Below, one piece after another: positions 1 through 9,525 of a stretch of DNA of 64,000 nucleotides. The stretch's first letter is position 1; each line of letters starts with the position of its first letter. Both the position numbers and the translations under genes were made by a program. Origin of the DNA: Mycolicibacterium sp. HK-90 (GTDB lineage: Bacteria; Actinomycetota; Actinomycetes; Mycobacteriales; Mycobacteriaceae); the NCBI RefSeq assembly GCF_030486405.1, contig NZ_CP129613.1, positions 3,906,001 through 3,970,000 of the forward strand. The letters run 5' to 3'. Under the pieces are notes generated by a model. That model was not told the origin of the DNA, ran no database searches, and was given only the letters and a program-made list of their open reading frames with translations.

Positions 1-9
1 ACTTGTCTG

Positions 10-1104
10 GTGGTCGATTTCGATGCCCTGGAGGCCGCCGGGATCGCCGACGCCCGGGCGCGGGCCGGCCTGATCGAGTATCTGGACGGTCTCGGCTTCA
101 CCGCGGCCGAGATGGTGGAGGCCGAGAAGCGCGGCCGGTTGTTCGGGCTGGCCGGGGATTCACTGCAGCGGTCCGGCCCGCCGACGTACAGCTTGCGGAC
201 GGCTGCCGACACGCTCGGGCTGACCCTGGACGACGTCACGCATTTCTGGTCGGTGCTCGGTCTCACCGCCGGCGACCCCGATCAGCGGATGCTCAGCGAG
301 GCCGATATCGACGCCCTGGCGACCTGCGCCGCGATGAGGGACGGCCTCGGCGAGGACGCGGCGGCGGGTCTGCTTCGGGTCGTCGGTGCGGCCATGGCCC
401 GTCTGGCCGAGGCCGAGTCCTCGGTGGTCCGCGCCGGGCAGCCCGATCTCTGGATCACCCACAGTCACGACGAGCTCACCACGGCGCGGGCCTATCGCGC
501 GGTCGCGCAGCTCATTCCCCGGATCGGCACCATGATCGACGCGGTGCACCGGCACCACCTGTCGGGCGCGCGAACGTACTTCGAGGGGTTGCAGCCCGAC
601 CCGTCGGCCACCGTGGTGTGCGGTGTCGGTTTCGCCGACCTGTCCGGTTTCACCGCCCTGACCCAGCTGCTGACACCGGCCGAGTTGTCGATGCTGCTGG
701 GCGAGTTCAGTGCCACCGTCACCGACGTCGTCCAGACCGACGGTGGCCGGGTGGTGAAGTTCATCGGCGACGCGGTGATGTGGGTCAGCGCCACCCCGCA
801 GTTGCTGGCCCAGGCCGCGGCCGACCTGATCGATCATCCGCGCGCCCGGGAGACCGGGCTGGGCGTGCGCGCGGGCCTGGCGTTCGGCACGATGCTGGCG
901 ATCAACGGCGACTACTTCGGCAGCCCCGTCAACCTGTCCGCGCGGCTGGTCGCGGCGGCCCGGCCCGGCCAGATCCTGGCTGACGCCGGGTTACGCGACG
1001 AGCTGCCCGATTGGCCGGCCGTCGAGCAGGAACCGTTGACGCTCAAGGGTTTCTACGCACCGGTGCTGGCCTATGATCTCCAGCGGGCGCCGCCTACCGC
1101 ATGA
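10..1104 (+). CDS. Class III adenylate/guanylate cyclase (Rv2212-like)
   Basis: Predicted class III nucleotidyl cyclase of 364 residues, making cAMP from ATP. The C-terminal catalytic domain spans about residues 200-350. It shows the metal-binding segment FADLSGFTALTQLL near residue 207, the GDAVMW segment near 254 and GDYFGSPVN near 299. The N-terminal 190 residues match what I remember of M. tuberculosis Rv2212, whose N-terminal domain modulates activity with pH. The GTG start gives the N-terminus VDFDALEAAGI, as in that homologue, so the gene looks complete although it begins only 9 bases into the window. No membrane segment is evident, so it should be cytosolic. It ends 30 nt before pepB. 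The family is certain; the choice of ATP over GTP rests on homology. Confidence 0.9.
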   Translation: MVDFDALEAAGIADARARAGLIEYLDGLGFTAAEMVEAEKRGRLFGLAGDSLQRSGPPTYSLRTAADTLGLTLDDVTHFWSVLGLTAGDPDQRMLSEADIDALATCAAMRDGLGEDAAAGLLRVVGAAMARLAEAESSVVRAGQPDLWITHSHDELTTARAYRAVAQLIPRIGTMIDAVHRHHLSGARTYFEGLQPDPSATVVCGVGFADLSGFTALTQLLTPAELSMLLGEFSATVTDVVQTDGGRVVKFIGDAVMWVSATPQLLAQAAADLIDHPRARETGLGVRAGLAFGTMLAINGDYFGSPVNLSARLVAAARPGQILADAGLRDELPDWPAVEQEPLTLKGFYAPVLAYDLQRAPPTA

Positions 1105-1134
1105 GTCGCGGTGGTCGTGGCTAGGCTGAGGCCT

Positions 1135-2655
1135 GTGAGCCCCGCAAATCCCGGTTACCAGGCACCCACCGTCACCGTCAGCTCATCACTGCCCAAGCGC
1201 AAGAGCGATGCGGTGCTGATCATTCCCGTCGTCAACGGGGAGGACGAGGGGTCGACGGCTTCCGTCGTCGCCCATCCGAGCCTCGGCCCCGAGGCCGTCG
1301 GCGAGATCGAGGCCGCGCTCAAGGCCCTCGGCGCCAAGGGGGGCGCCGAGCAGGTCACCCGCGTGGTCGTGCCGTCGCTTCCGGTGGCCAGCGTGCTGGC
1401 CGTCGGTCTGGGGAAGGCGCGCGACGAGTGGTCCGCCGACGTGGTCCGGCGCGCGGCGGGCGCGGCCGCGCGGTCACTGAACGGCACCGAGGCCGTCGTC
1501 ACCACGCTGTCCGCGATCGACCTGGAGGCCGCCGTCGAGGGCCTGATCCTGGGCGCCTACCGGTTCGACGACTTCCGCAGCGCCAAGACCGCGCCCAAGG
1601 ACTCCGGGCTGACCACGATCACGGCGCTGGCCGCCGACACCAAGGCCGCGACCAAGGCAGAAGCTCAGCGCGCGGTGGACATCGCTTCGGCGGTCGCGAC
1701 TGCTCGGGACTTTGTGAACACTCCCCCGAGCCATCTCTTCCCGGCTGAATTCGCCAAACGGGCAAAGGCTTTGGGCGAGGCGGCGGGACTCGAGGTCGAG
1801 GTGCTCGACGACAAGGCTCTCGCCAAGGCCGGGTACGGCGGCATCGTCGGGGTGGGCCAGGGATCGTCGCGGCCACCGCGGTTGGTGCGGCTGATCCACC
1901 GCGGCGGCGGCAAGAAGGCGAAGACGGTCGCCCTGGTCGGCAAGGGCATCACGTTCGACACCGGCGGCATCTCGATCAAGCCGGCCGCCAACATGCACCA
2001 CATGACCTCTGACATGGGCGGCGCGGCAGCGGTCATCGCGACCGTGGTGCTGGCCGCCAAACAGAACCTGCCGATCGACGTGATCGCGACGGTGCCGATG
2101 GCCGAGAACATGCCGTCGTCGACAGCGCAGCGGCCGGGTGATGTGCTGACCCAGTACGGCGGGATCACCGTCGAGGTGCTCAACACCGATGCCGAAGGCC
2201 GCCTGATCCTGGCCGACGGGATCGTGCGGGCCTGCGAGGACGACCCCGATTACCTGATCGAGACGTCCACCCTGACCGGCGCCCAGACCGTCGCGCTTGG
2301 TGCACGCACGCCGGGCGTGATGGGTAGCGAGGAGTTCCGCGACCGGGTCGCGACGCTGTCGCAGGCTGTGGGCGAGAACGCTTGGGCCATGCCACTTCCC
2401 GAGGAGCTCAAGGACGATCTCAAGTCCACGGTGGCCGACCTGGCCAACGTCAGCGGTTCGCGCTACGCCGGGATGTTGGTGGCGGGCACGTACCTGCGGG
2501 AGTTCGTCGCCGACGGAGTCCAGTGGGCGCACATCGATATCGCCGCACCGGCCTACAACACCGGCGGCCCGTGGGGCTACACCCCCAAGGGCGGCACCGG
2601 TGTGCCGACGCGCACGATGTTCGCCGTGCTGGAGGACATCGCCTCAGAGGGTTAG
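1135..2655 (+). CDS. pepB: Leucyl aminopeptidase (M17 family)
   Basis: Cytosolic M17 zinc aminopeptidase, 506 residues, releasing N-terminal residues from peptides. The C-terminal catalytic domain holds the family signature [13 protein letters not shown] and the metal-binding segment [15 protein letters not shown]. The N-terminal macrodomain-like part is more variable, as usual for the family. I chose the GTG at 1135 over an in-frame GTG at 1111 because [11 protein letters not shown] matches the usual length of mycobacterial PepB, and because CTAGGCT just upstream could be a promoter -10 element that the longer form would translate. It follows the cyclase gene, as in M. tuberculosis (Rv2212-Rv2213). 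A palindromic repeat lies just past its stop codon. Confidence 0.95.
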   Translation: MSPANPGYQAPTVTVSSSLPKRKSDAVLIIPVVNGEDEGSTASVVAHPSLGPEAVGEIEAALKALGAKGGAEQVTRVVVPSLPVASVLAVGLGKARDEWSADVVRRAAGAAARSLNGTEAVVTTLSAIDLEAAVEGLILGAYRFDDFRSAKTAPKDSGLTTITALAADTKAATKAEAQRAVDIASAVATARDFVNTPPSHLFPAEFAKRAKALGEAAGLEVEVLDDKALAKAGYGGIVGVGQGSSRPPRLVRLIHRGGGKKAKTVALVGKGITFDTGGISIKPAANMHHMTSDMGGAAAVIATVVLAAKQNLPIDVIATVPMAENMPSSTAQRPGDVLTQYGGITVEVLNTDAEGRLILADGIVRACEDDPDYLIETSTLTGAQTVALGARTPGVMGSEEFRDRVATLSQAVGENAWAMPLPEELKDDLKSTVADLANVSGSRYAGMLVAGTYLREFVADGVQWAHIDIAAPAYNTGGPWGYTPKGGTGVPTRTMFAVLEDIASEG

Positions 2656-2671
2656 AGATCCGGCGGCCCAA

Positions 2672-2720
2672 CGTGAAGAAGATCGCGAGATTTCCGCAAG
2701 ATCCCGCGATCTTCTTCACG
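2672..2720. repeat. Palindromic intergenic repeat, copy 1
   Basis: Perfect 16-bp inverted repeat: CGTGAAGAAGATCGCG at 2672-2687 and its complement at 2705-2720, separated by 17 nt. It lies 17 nt after the pepB stop. A near-identical palindrome recurs at 11244-11290, also just downstream of a gene. It could act as a transcript-end hairpin, but no T-run follows the stem. It looks like a dispersed short palindromic element. Confidence 0.8.
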
Positions 2721-2738
2721 TCGGGCGCAGGGTGGCTG

Positions 2739-3668
2739 ATGCCGAAGTATCTGGCCGCCACACTCGTCACACTCGTAGTCGCGCTATCGGGTTGCTCGGC
2801 CGAGGACACCCCCGCAGACAACACGGCGCCCGCCTCGCCGAGCACAACGGCCCCGGCGATACCGCCGACCACCACCACACCGGTCTCCCCTGCCCACGCC
2901 CAGCCCCGCCTGGCCCCGGACCCGGCGCGGCTGGCAGACGACCTGGTGTCCGACGAGCGGGCCCTGCGCAATCCGTCGACACCGGAGGCCGAACTCACAC
3001 AGGCTGCCCGACGCCAGCAGGTGGCCTACCGTGCCATCGGCCGACATCCCGAGTGGGACGGCATCATCCGGCCCCGCATCCCGGCCGACCTGACCGCGTT
3101 CTACGACCTCAACATCGACGCGCGACGCCAGCTCGCGACGCTGGCCGAACCGCGGGACACGCTGCCCGCGTGGCGCATCGAACCACCGCCGCCGGCAGAC
3201 TTGTTACTCGACTCCTACCGCGAGGCCGAGGCAGCCTCGGGCGTGGGCTGGAACTACCTGGCCGCGATCAACCTGATCGAAACCCGTTTCGGCAGTGTGC
3301 GCGGAACCAGCCTGGCCGGGGCACAGGGGCCGATGCAGTTCATGCCGTCCACGTTCGCGGCCTACGGCGCGGGCGGTGACATCCACGCACCGCGCGACAG
3401 CATCCTGGCCGCAGGTCGCTACCTGGCCGCCAACGGGTTTGCGGACGACCCCGACCATGCCCTGTTCCGGTACAACAACGCCGACGAGTACGTGCGCGGA
3501 GTCCACGCCTATGCCGAAGCGCTCGCGGCCGATCCGGCGGCGTTCGGCGCGTTCTACCGCTGGGACGTCTACTACGTCACCACTGCGGGCGACGTCCTGC
3601 TACCGATCGGGTATGCGGCCGAATCACCCATTCCGGTAGGCGAATACCTCGCTACCCATCCGCAGTGA
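2739..3668 (+). CDS. Lytic transglycosylase (SLT-domain) lipoprotein
   Basis: Secreted lipoprotein of 309 residues predicted to cleave peptidoglycan glycan strands. The N-terminus is a lipoprotein signal peptide with lipobox LSGC, Cys19 being the lipidated residue. A low-complexity Thr/Pro linker follows to about residue 60, typical of a wall-spanning tether. The C-terminal half has transglycosylase features: INLIETRFG with the likely catalytic Glu, then the GAQGPMQFMPSTF segment and a later RYNNADEYV block. ATG 2739 was chosen because it places the signal peptide at the N-terminus; the longer frame reads through the palindromic repeat and pepB. It is convergent with ephD, with a 3-nt gap. 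I do not recall this gene at this position in M. tuberculosis. Confidence 0.85.
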   Translation: MPKYLAATLVTLVVALSGCSAEDTPADNTAPASPSTTAPAIPPTTTTPVSPAHAQPRLAPDPARLADDLVSDERALRNPSTPEAELTQAARRQQVAYRAIGRHPEWDGIIRPRIPADLTAFYDLNIDARRQLATLAEPRDTLPAWRIEPPPPADLLLDSYREAEAASGVGWNYLAAINLIETRFGSVRGTSLAGAQGPMQFMPSTFAAYGAGGDIHAPRDSILAAGRYLAANGFADDPDHALFRYNNADEYVRGVHAYAEALAADPAAFGAFYRWDVYYVTTAGDVLLPIGYAAESPIPVGEYLATHPQ

Positions 3669-3671
3669 CGG

Positions 3672-5408
3672 CTAGAGCGACCCGGACCGCGCCGCCCGCC
3701 GCAGCACCGACGGCACCAGCCGCGCCACACCGTAGGCCGCGTACGCCTCCGGGGTGACCGGACGGACGGCCTTTCCCTTCTCCACCGCGACAACGATGGC
3801 CTTGGCCACCTTGTCCGGCCCGTACCGACGCGCGGCGAAGGCCTTCTTGGTCTTGGCGCGCAGCTGGTCGACCCGGTCCTGCTGGTCGGCGGGCACGTCG
3901 AAGCGCGTGGTGTCGATGATGTTGGTGTCGATGACGCCGGGGCAGATCGTGGTCAAACCGATTCCCGCCGAGTCCAATTCGGCGCGCAGGCAGTCGGAGA
4001 ACATGAACACCGCGGCCTTGCTGGTGGAGTAGGCGTTCGCGGACGCCGACGGCGAATAGGCGGCCATCGAGGCGACGTTGACGATGTGGCCGCCGGTGCC
4101 GCGGTCGACGAGCCGGCGGGCGAACGACCGGCAGCAGTTGACGACTCCGCCGAAGTTCACGTCGAGCACCCGGTCGTACTGGTCGGGGGGCGTGTCGAGA
4201 AACTTGCCGCCGTGGCCGATCCCGGCGTTGTTGACCACCACGTCGGGCACTCCGTGCGTGCCGCAGACCTGCTCGACGAAACGTTCCACGGCGTCGGCGT
4301 CGGCCACGTCGAGTTGGTACGGATGGGCCACTCCGCCGCGCGCCACGATCTCGTTGGCGGTGGACTTGGCCGCACCTTCGTCGATATCGCTCACCACGAT
4401 CTCAGCGCCCCGGGCGGCGAACGCAAGCGCGGTGGCGCGGCCGATGCCGCTGCCCGCGCCCGTCACCGAAACCAGTGTGTCGCTGAAGGGTTCACGCGAC
4501 CGGCCGACCTGCGCCCGGCGCAGCGTCCGAGACGCCGGCGCGCCCTCGATGTGATCGATCAGCTCGGCGGTGGCGGTGGCGATGGCACGCCAGTGCGAGA
4601 ACGGCGCCCAGTGCCCGGCTTTGAGGTCGCGGCGCCACAGCAGCGGGATCCAGGTGGACGCCTCGTCGTACCCGTGACCGCGCACCACCGGATCGTGGTC
4701 GTTGCAGATCAGCTGAACCGGCACTGTCACGTAGTGGTCGTTGCGCAGCGTCGTGAACGAGCGAATCGCGTTGGCGCGGTAGATCTTCAGTCCGTTCGCC
4801 GCGTCGATGTCGAGCGTCTCTGACTGGAACTTGGGGCCCGCGGTGTCGATGGCCTGCAGCCGGCGCGCCGCACCACGGCGCATCAACGCGGGCGCGACAA
4901 CCGGGACCGAGAACGGGATCCAGTAGCTGAACCGCGACGCCAGGTTCACCGCCTTGGCGAACCGGATGGGACGGTACGGGCGGGCCAGCCGGCCGCGCAC
5001 GAACGACCCGTAGTGGTCGGTGCTGGGCCCGGACACCGAGGTGAAGGACGCCACGTGTTCGGAGGCCTCGGGGCGGCTCAGGTACTCCCAGACGCCCACC
5101 GAGCCCCAGTCGTGGGCCAGCACGTGCACGGGCTTTCCGGGGCTGACGGCGTCGATCACCGCGGACAGGTCGTCGGCGAACCGGTCCATCCGGTAGGCCC
5201 TGACCGCCTTGGGCACATCGGAGGCGCCGGCACCGCGGTTGTCGTACCGCACGATGTGGAACCGATCGCCCAGCTCACCCGTCACGCCGTTCCACAGCAC
5301 GTGTGAGTCCGGCCAGCCGTGGGCCATCACCAGCGTCGGCCGCTGCCGATCGCCTTGTTCGTAGACCGCGATGCGGGTCCCGTCCGAGCTGACGACGAAG
5401 CGCTGCAT
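3672..5408 (-). CDS. ephD: EphD: alpha/beta hydrolase fused to short-chain dehydrogenase
   Basis: Two-domain protein of 578 residues. Residues 1 to about 285 form an alpha/beta hydrolase of epoxide-hydrolase type, with HGWP at 30-33 and nucleophile Asp100 in AHDWGSVG. Residues from about 310 to the end form an SDR domain with the cofactor loop TGAGSGIG, NNAG, and YSTSK carrying the catalytic Tyr and Lys. M. tuberculosis EphD (Rv2214c) has this same fusion and has been linked to mycolic acid metabolism; I take that role from the literature. The gene sits between pepB and dlaT on the opposite strand, as in M. tuberculosis. Upstream lies a small conserved gene on the same strand, 67 nt away, with a short palindrome (ATACC-CGA-GGTAT, 5449-5461) in the gap. 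Confidence 0.92.
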   Translation of the reverse strand: MQRFVVSSDGTRIAVYEQGDRQRPTLVMAHGWPDSHVLWNGVTGELGDRFHIVRYDNRGAGASDVPKAVRAYRMDRFADDLSAVIDAVSPGKPVHVLAHDWGSVGVWEYLSRPEASEHVASFTSVSGPSTDHYGSFVRGRLARPYRPIRFAKAVNLASRFSYWIPFSVPVVAPALMRRGAARRLQAIDTAGPKFQSETLDIDAANGLKIYRANAIRSFTTLRNDHYVTVPVQLICNDHDPVVRGHGYDEASTWIPLLWRRDLKAGHWAPFSHWRAIATATAELIDHIEGAPASRTLRRAQVGRSREPFSDTLVSVTGAGSGIGRATALAFAARGAEIVVSDIDEGAAKSTANEIVARGGVAHPYQLDVADADAVERFVEQVCGTHGVPDVVVNNAGIGHGGKFLDTPPDQYDRVLDVNFGGVVNCCRSFARRLVDRGTGGHIVNVASMAAYSPSASANAYSTSKAAVFMFSDCLRAELDSAGIGLTTICPGVIDTNIIDTTRFDVPADQQDRVDQLRAKTKKAFAARRYGPDKVAKAIVVAVEKGKAVRPVTPEAYAAYGVARLVPSVLRRAARSGSL

Positions 5409-5448
5409 AGCCCACCCTCCACGAGGTATGTGTGACGATCAGTATCCA

Positions 5449-5461
5449 ATACCCGAGGTAT
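5449..5461. promoter_or_regulatory. Short palindrome upstream of ephD
   Basis: ATACC-CGA-GGTAT, a 5-bp inverted repeat 41 nt upstream of the ephD start. The right half (CGAGGTAT) recurs at 5432-5439. It could be an operator for ephD, but there is no independent support. Confidence 0.25.
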
Positions 5462-5475
5462 CGGTTGCTACGACT

Positions 5476-5829
5476 CTAACGGTCGTCGAGTTCTCTGCGC
5501 ATGGCGCGTTGCCTTTCGATCCGGCGGCGCGCGTCGTAGTCCCGCATGCGCTGCGGGTAGCCGACCTTCTGCACGTCATAGACGGGGATCTGCAGCCGGT
5601 CGCTGAGTCGCCGCGCCCCGGCCTCGCCGCCGGCGCGGCGCCGGGTCCATTCCCCGTCGGCAGCAACGAGCACCACCGTCACGTCGGTGACCGTGGTGCG
5701 CGGTTCGACGAATGCCTCCACGCCGGCGTGCTCGGCCACCCAGCGCTGCAGATACCGCAGATCCTCGGCCCGGTCGGCGCTCGATCCGCGCGGCGACCGG
5801 CCCCGGCGAAACGCATCGAACAGCCCCAA
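5476..5829 (-). CDS. Conserved hypothetical protein, 117 aa
   Basis: Small basic cytosolic protein of unknown function. I recognise no catalytic motif. The start is a TTG giving MGLFDAFRRGRSPRG, a typical actinobacterial N-terminus, preceded by GAGGAG with a 9-nt spacer. The open frame continues upstream without good coding character, so the longer version beginning at 6072 (which would overlap dlaT) is rejected. The middle contains the hydrophobic strand VTVVLVAADGEW and a downstream basic stretch; the C-terminus is strongly charged (RRRIERQRAMRRELDDR). It is transcribed away from dlaT and towards ephD, so it may be cotranscribed with ephD. Confidence 0.7.
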   Translation of the reverse strand: MGLFDAFRRGRSPRGSSADRAEDLRYLQRWVAEHAGVEAFVEPRTTVTDVTVVLVAADGEWTRRRAGGEAGARRLSDRLQIPVYDVQKVGYPQRMRDYDARRRIERQRAMRRELDDR

Positions 5830-5962
5830 CGGAACGATCTCCTCAGCTCTGGGGAAGTTCGGCGAACTGCCCTGCAAACCCTGATTCGATAGTGCCAGAG
5901 CCCGCGCCACCCTGAGTGAGTGCGAATGGTGCTGCAGTGACAGGATGGTTCCGACAATCCAT

Positions 5963-5988
5963 CTAGGTGCCGTACCCAGTGCACCTAG
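5963..5988. promoter_or_regulatory. Inverted repeat in the dlaT upstream region
   Basis: CTAGGTGC at 5963-5970 and GCACCTAG at 5981-5988 form a perfect 8-bp inverted repeat with a 10-nt spacer, 57 nt upstream of the dlaT start and within the divergent intergenic region. The size fits a dimeric regulator site. The regulator is unknown. Confidence 0.4.
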
Positions 5989-6044
5989 CTGTGGTAAGCC
6001 AGAGTTCGAGTCGTCACAAGTGACCGTCCGAGGAGTCAATACAC

Positions 6045-7814
6045 ATGGCCATCTCCGTTCAGATGCCCGCACTAGGTGAGAGTGTCACTGAGGGGACCGT
6101 CACCCGTTGGCTTAAACAGGAGGGCGACACCGTCGAACTCGACGAGCCACTGCTCGAGGTTTCCACGGACAAGGTCGACACCGAGATCCCGTCCCCGGCC
6201 GCGGGCGTGCTGACGAAGATCGTCGCGCAGGAGGACGACACAGTCGAGATCGGTGGCGAACTCGCGGTCATCGGCGAGGCTTCCGAACAAGCCTCGGCAG
6301 CGCCATCCGCATCGCCCCAGCCGGAACCCGAGCCCGAACCCGAACCGCAGCCCCAGGCCACCGAGCCGTCCGCGGCGCCCGCCGAGTCCGCTGCCGCGGA
6401 GCCCTCCGCCGCGGCGCCGTCGGCCCCGGCCGCTCCTGCCGCGTCGGGTTCTGCCACCACGGTCGTGATGCCCGAGCTGGGCGAGTCGGTCACCGAGGGC
6501 ACCGTCACCCGGTGGCTCAAGAATGTCGGTGACTCGGTCGGCGTCGACGAGCCTCTGGTCGAGGTGTCCACCGACAAGGTCGACACCGAGATCCCGTCCC
6601 CGGTGGCCGGCACCCTGCTGGAGATCACCGCGCAGGAGGACGACACGGTCGAGGTCGGCGGCGAGCTGGCCAAGATCGGCGAGGCAGGAGCTGCCCCGGC
6701 AGCGCCCGCTCCCGAGCCCGAACCGAAGCCGGAGCCCAAGCCCGAACCCAAGGCCGAGCCGGCACCCCAGCCGAAGCCCGAACCCAAGCCGGAGCCGAAG
6801 GCTGAGCCCAAGCCCGAACCCAAGGCTGAACCGGCTCCCGCCGCCGCGTCGGCCCCGGCAGCCGGCGACGGCTCGCCCTACGTCACGCCGCTGGTGCGAA
6901 AGCTGGCCGCGGAGAACGGTGTTGACCTCGCCGAGGTGAAGGGCACCGGTGTCGGCGGCCGTATCCGTAAGCAGGATGTGCTCGCGGCAGCCGATGCCAA
7001 GAAGGCTCCCCCGGCACCGGCACCCGCGCCGGCAGCCCCTGCGGCCGCCGCCCCGGCGGCCTCGTCGGCTCCGGCTCCGGCCCTGGCGCACCTGCGTGGA
7101 ACCACGCAGAAGGCCAACCGGATCCGGCAGATCACCGCGAAGAAGACCCGCGAATCGCTGCAGGCGACCGCGCAGTTGACGCAGACCCACGAGGTCGACA
7201 TGACCAAGATCGTGGCGTTGCGAGCCCGGGCGAAGGCGGACTTCGCCGAGCGCGAGGGGGTCAACCTCACCTACCTGCCGTTCATCGCGCGCGCCGTGAT
7301 CGACGCCCTGAAGATCCACCCGAACGTCAACGCCAGCTACAACGAGGACACCAAGGAGATCACGTACTACGACGCCGAGCATCTGGGCTTCGCGGTCGAC
7401 ACCGATCAGGGCCTGCTCTCCCCGGTGATCCACAACGCCGGTGACCTGTCGCTGGGCGGGCTGGCACGAGCCATCTCCGACATCGCCGCGCGGGCTCGCT
7501 CGGGCAACCTCAAGCCGGACGAGTTGGCCGGTGGCACGTTCACCATCACCAACATCGGCAGCCAGGGCGCGCTGTTCGACACCCCGATCCTGGTGCCGCC
7601 GCAGGCGGCGATGCTGGGCACCGGGGCGATCGTCAAGCGTCCGCGGGTGATCTCCGACGAGTACGGCAACGAGTCCATCGGCGTCCGGTCGGTGTGCTAC
7701 TTGCCGCTCACCTACGACCACCGGCTGATCGACGGCGCCGACGCCGGCCGGTTCGTCACCACCATCAAGCGCAGGCTCGAAGAAGGTGCATTCGAAGCCG
7801 ACCTCGGTCTGTAA
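6045..7814 (+). CDS. dlaT: Dihydrolipoamide acyltransferase, E2 of pyruvate/2-oxoglutarate dehydrogenase
   Basis: E2 core subunit, 589 residues, transferring the acyl group from lipoyl arms to CoA. Two N-terminal lipoyl domains each carry the lipoylation motif [11 protein letters not shown], with Lys43 and Lys178. They are joined by Ala/Pro/Glu/Lys linkers; the second linker is a long [12 protein letters not shown] repeat. A peripheral subunit-binding domain follows ([20 protein letters not shown]), then the acyltransferase domain ending with [14 protein letters not shown], where His559 is the expected catalytic base. It is longer than the M. tuberculosis protein as I remember it (about 553), mostly in the linkers. 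RBS GAGGAG lies upstream of the ATG. lipB and lipA, which make its cofactor, lie just downstream. Also annotated sucB in some genomes. Confidence 0.95.
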   Translation: MAISVQMPALGESVTEGTVTRWLKQEGDTVELDEPLLEVSTDKVDTEIPSPAAGVLTKIVAQEDDTVEIGGELAVIGEASEQASAAPSASPQPEPEPEPEPQPQATEPSAAPAESAAAEPSAAAPSAPAAPAASGSATTVVMPELGESVTEGTVTRWLKNVGDSVGVDEPLVEVSTDKVDTEIPSPVAGTLLEITAQEDDTVEVGGELAKIGEAGAAPAAPAPEPEPKPEPKPEPKAEPAPQPKPEPKPEPKAEPKPEPKAEPAPAAASAPAAGDGSPYVTPLVRKLAAENGVDLAEVKGTGVGGRIRKQDVLAAADAKKAPPAPAPAPAAPAAAAPAASSAPAPALAHLRGTTQKANRIRQITAKKTRESLQATAQLTQTHEVDMTKIVALRARAKADFAEREGVNLTYLPFIARAVIDALKIHPNVNASYNEDTKEITYYDAEHLGFAVDTDQGLLSPVIHNAGDLSLGGLARAISDIAARARSGNLKPDELAGGTFTITNIGSQGALFDTPILVPPQAAMLGTGAIVKRPRVISDEYGNESIGVRSVCYLPLTYDHRLIDGADAGRFVTTIKRRLEEGAFEADLGL

Positions 7815-7839
7815 GAACCGTTAGGAGGGGTTCCCCACT

Positions 7840-8748
7840 GTGGCGGACGCCGTCATCGCGATAGCGGGATCGTCCGGTCTGATCGGTTCGGCGCTGGTAA
7901 CGGCACTGCGCGCCGCCGATCGCCGGGTACTCCGGATCGTTCGCAGGGCACCATCGAACGGCGACGAGCTGTTCTGGAATCCCGACACCGGAGAGTTCGA
8001 CGCCGGGGCGCTGCGCGGCGTCGACGCGGTGGTGAACCTGTGCGGGGTCGGCGTCGGCGACAAACGGTGGTCGGGCGCCTTCAAGCAGAGTCTGCGCGAC
8101 AGCCGCATCGGCCCCACCGAAGTGCTGGCCGGCGCGGTGGCCGACGCCGGGGTCCCGGTTCTGATCAACGCGAGCGCCGTCGGCTACTACGGGGATACCC
8201 GGGACCGGGTGACCGACGAGTCGGCACCCGAAGGGACAGGTTTCCTGGCCCGGCTGTGCGCGGACTGGGAGGCGGCCACCGCGCCGGCCGTCGCCGCCGG
8301 CGTTCGGGTGGTGTTGTTGCGCACCGGGTTGGTCATGTCCCCGTCCGGAGGCATGGTGAGCCGGCTCAAGCCGTTGTTCTCGCTGGGCCTGGGTGCCCGG
8401 CTGGGCAACGGCCGGCAGTACATCCCGTGGATCAGCCTGGAGGACGAGATCCGCGCCGTGCTGTTCGCGATGTCGGCCGAAAGCCTCTCGGGCCCGGTCA
8501 ATCTCACCGGGCCGGCACCGGTGACCAACGCCGAGTTCACCGCGGCGCTGGGTCGCGCCCTCAACCGGCCCACCCCGGTGATGGTCCCGGGGTTCGCGCT
8601 GCGCACGCTGCTCGGCGAGATCGCCGACGAGGGGTTGCTCATCGGGCAGCGCGCGATCCCCGCAGCTCTGGAACGCGCCGGGTTCACGTTCCATCACAAC
8701 ACCGTCGGCGAGGCGCTGGCCTACGCCACCGCCGCACCCACGGACTAA
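7840..8748 (+). CDS. TIGR01777 family NAD-dependent epimerase-like protein (Rv2216-like)
   Basis: Atypical short-chain dehydrogenase/epimerase of 302 residues. The N-terminus has the Rossmann glycine motif [27 protein letters not shown] and the C-terminal DUF1731-like segment ([22 protein letters not shown]) are typical of the TIGR01777 group (YfcH-like). The GTG start at 7840 is preceded by TTAGGAGGGG. It lies 25 nt after dlaT and upstream of lipB, the same order as Rv2215-Rv2216-Rv2217. The substrate of this family is not established. Confidence 0.9.
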   Translation: MADAVIAIAGSSGLIGSALVTALRAADRRVLRIVRRAPSNGDELFWNPDTGEFDAGALRGVDAVVNLCGVGVGDKRWSGAFKQSLRDSRIGPTEVLAGAVADAGVPVLINASAVGYYGDTRDRVTDESAPEGTGFLARLCADWEAATAPAVAAGVRVVLLRTGLVMSPSGGMVSRLKPLFSLGLGARLGNGRQYIPWISLEDEIRAVLFAMSAESLSGPVNLTGPAPVTNAEFTAALGRALNRPTPVMVPGFALRTLLGEIADEGLLIGQRAIPAALERAGFTFHHNTVGEALAYATAAPTD

Positions 8749-8843
8749 CGACCGGACGTAGCCCGGTAGTCCTCGATCACCGTCCAGGCGTCGTCGAACC
8801 CTGTCCCTGGCAGCATTCCTGCGCGCGAGTAGCGTGGACGATC

Positions 8844-9521
8844 GTGGCACCATCCATCCGCTCCTCCGACGCTCCCGTCGAGGTGCGGCGCCTGGGGACG
8901 ATCGACTACGAAGCCGCCTGGGCGCTGCAGCGCGAGATCGCCGACGCCCGGGTGGCCGGTGGCCCGGACACCCTCCTGCTGCTGGAGCACCCGGCCGTCT
9001 ACACCGCGGGCAAGCGCACCGAGCCGCATGAACGCCCCATGGACGGCACGCCCGTCGTCGACACCGACCGGGGCGGCAAGATCACCTGGCACGGTCCCGG
9101 CCAGCTGGTGGGCTACCCGATCATCGGGCTGACCGAGCCGCTGGATGTGGTGAATTTCGTTCGGCGGCTGGAAGAAGCACTCATCACGGTGTGCGCGGAC
9201 CTGGGGCTGCAGACGGGCCGGGTCGACGGCCGGTCGGGTGTGTGGGTGCCGGGCGATGACCTCCGGCCCGCCCGCAAGGTCGGGGCGATCGGTATCCGGG
9301 TGTCACGCGCGACGACACTGCACGGGTTCGCGCTGAACTGTGACTGTGATCTGTCGGCGTTCTCGTCGATCGTGCCGTGTGGGATCGCCGACGCCGGCGT
9401 GACATCGCTGACCGCCGAACTCGGCCGCCGCGTGACGGTCGAGGAGGTCACCGACCGGGTCGCCGCCACGGTGTCCGACGCGCTGGACGGACGGCTGGAA
9501 GTAGCTCTGAACGTAGGATGA
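8844..9521 (+). CDS. lipB: Lipoyl(octanoyl) transferase LipB
   Basis: Moves octanoate from octanoyl-ACP to lipoyl domains, the first step of de novo lipoate synthesis. 225 residues. Visible catalytic residues are Lys145 in PARKVGAIG and Cys179 in SIVPCGI, with the conserved block [18 protein letters not shown] at 77-94. The GTG start at 8844 ([18 protein letters not shown]) agrees with the family length; the open frame extends upstream only as an antisense-free shadow across the previous gene. The stop is 4 nt before lipA, so translational coupling is likely. Confidence 0.95.
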   Translation: MAPSIRSSDAPVEVRRLGTIDYEAAWALQREIADARVAGGPDTLLLLEHPAVYTAGKRTEPHERPMDGTPVVDTDRGGKITWHGPGQLVGYPIIGLTEPLDVVNFVRRLEEALITVCADLGLQTGRVDGRSGVWVPGDDLRPARKVGAIGIRVSRATTLHGFALNCDCDLSAFSSIVPCGIADAGVTSLTAELGRRVTVEEVTDRVAATVSDALDGRLEVALNVG

Positions 9522-9525
9522 ATCT

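Noticed and set aside
5830..6072. N-terminal extension of the 117-aa conserved protein
   Set aside because: It would overlap the dlaT start and the inverted repeat, and has no protein-like composition; the TTG start with GAGGAG is better.
6072..7721. 549-codon open frame antisense to dlaT
   Set aside because: It mirrors the codon pattern of dlaT (low-complexity Gly/Leu/Arg-rich) and has no recognisable family; typical high-GC shadow frame.
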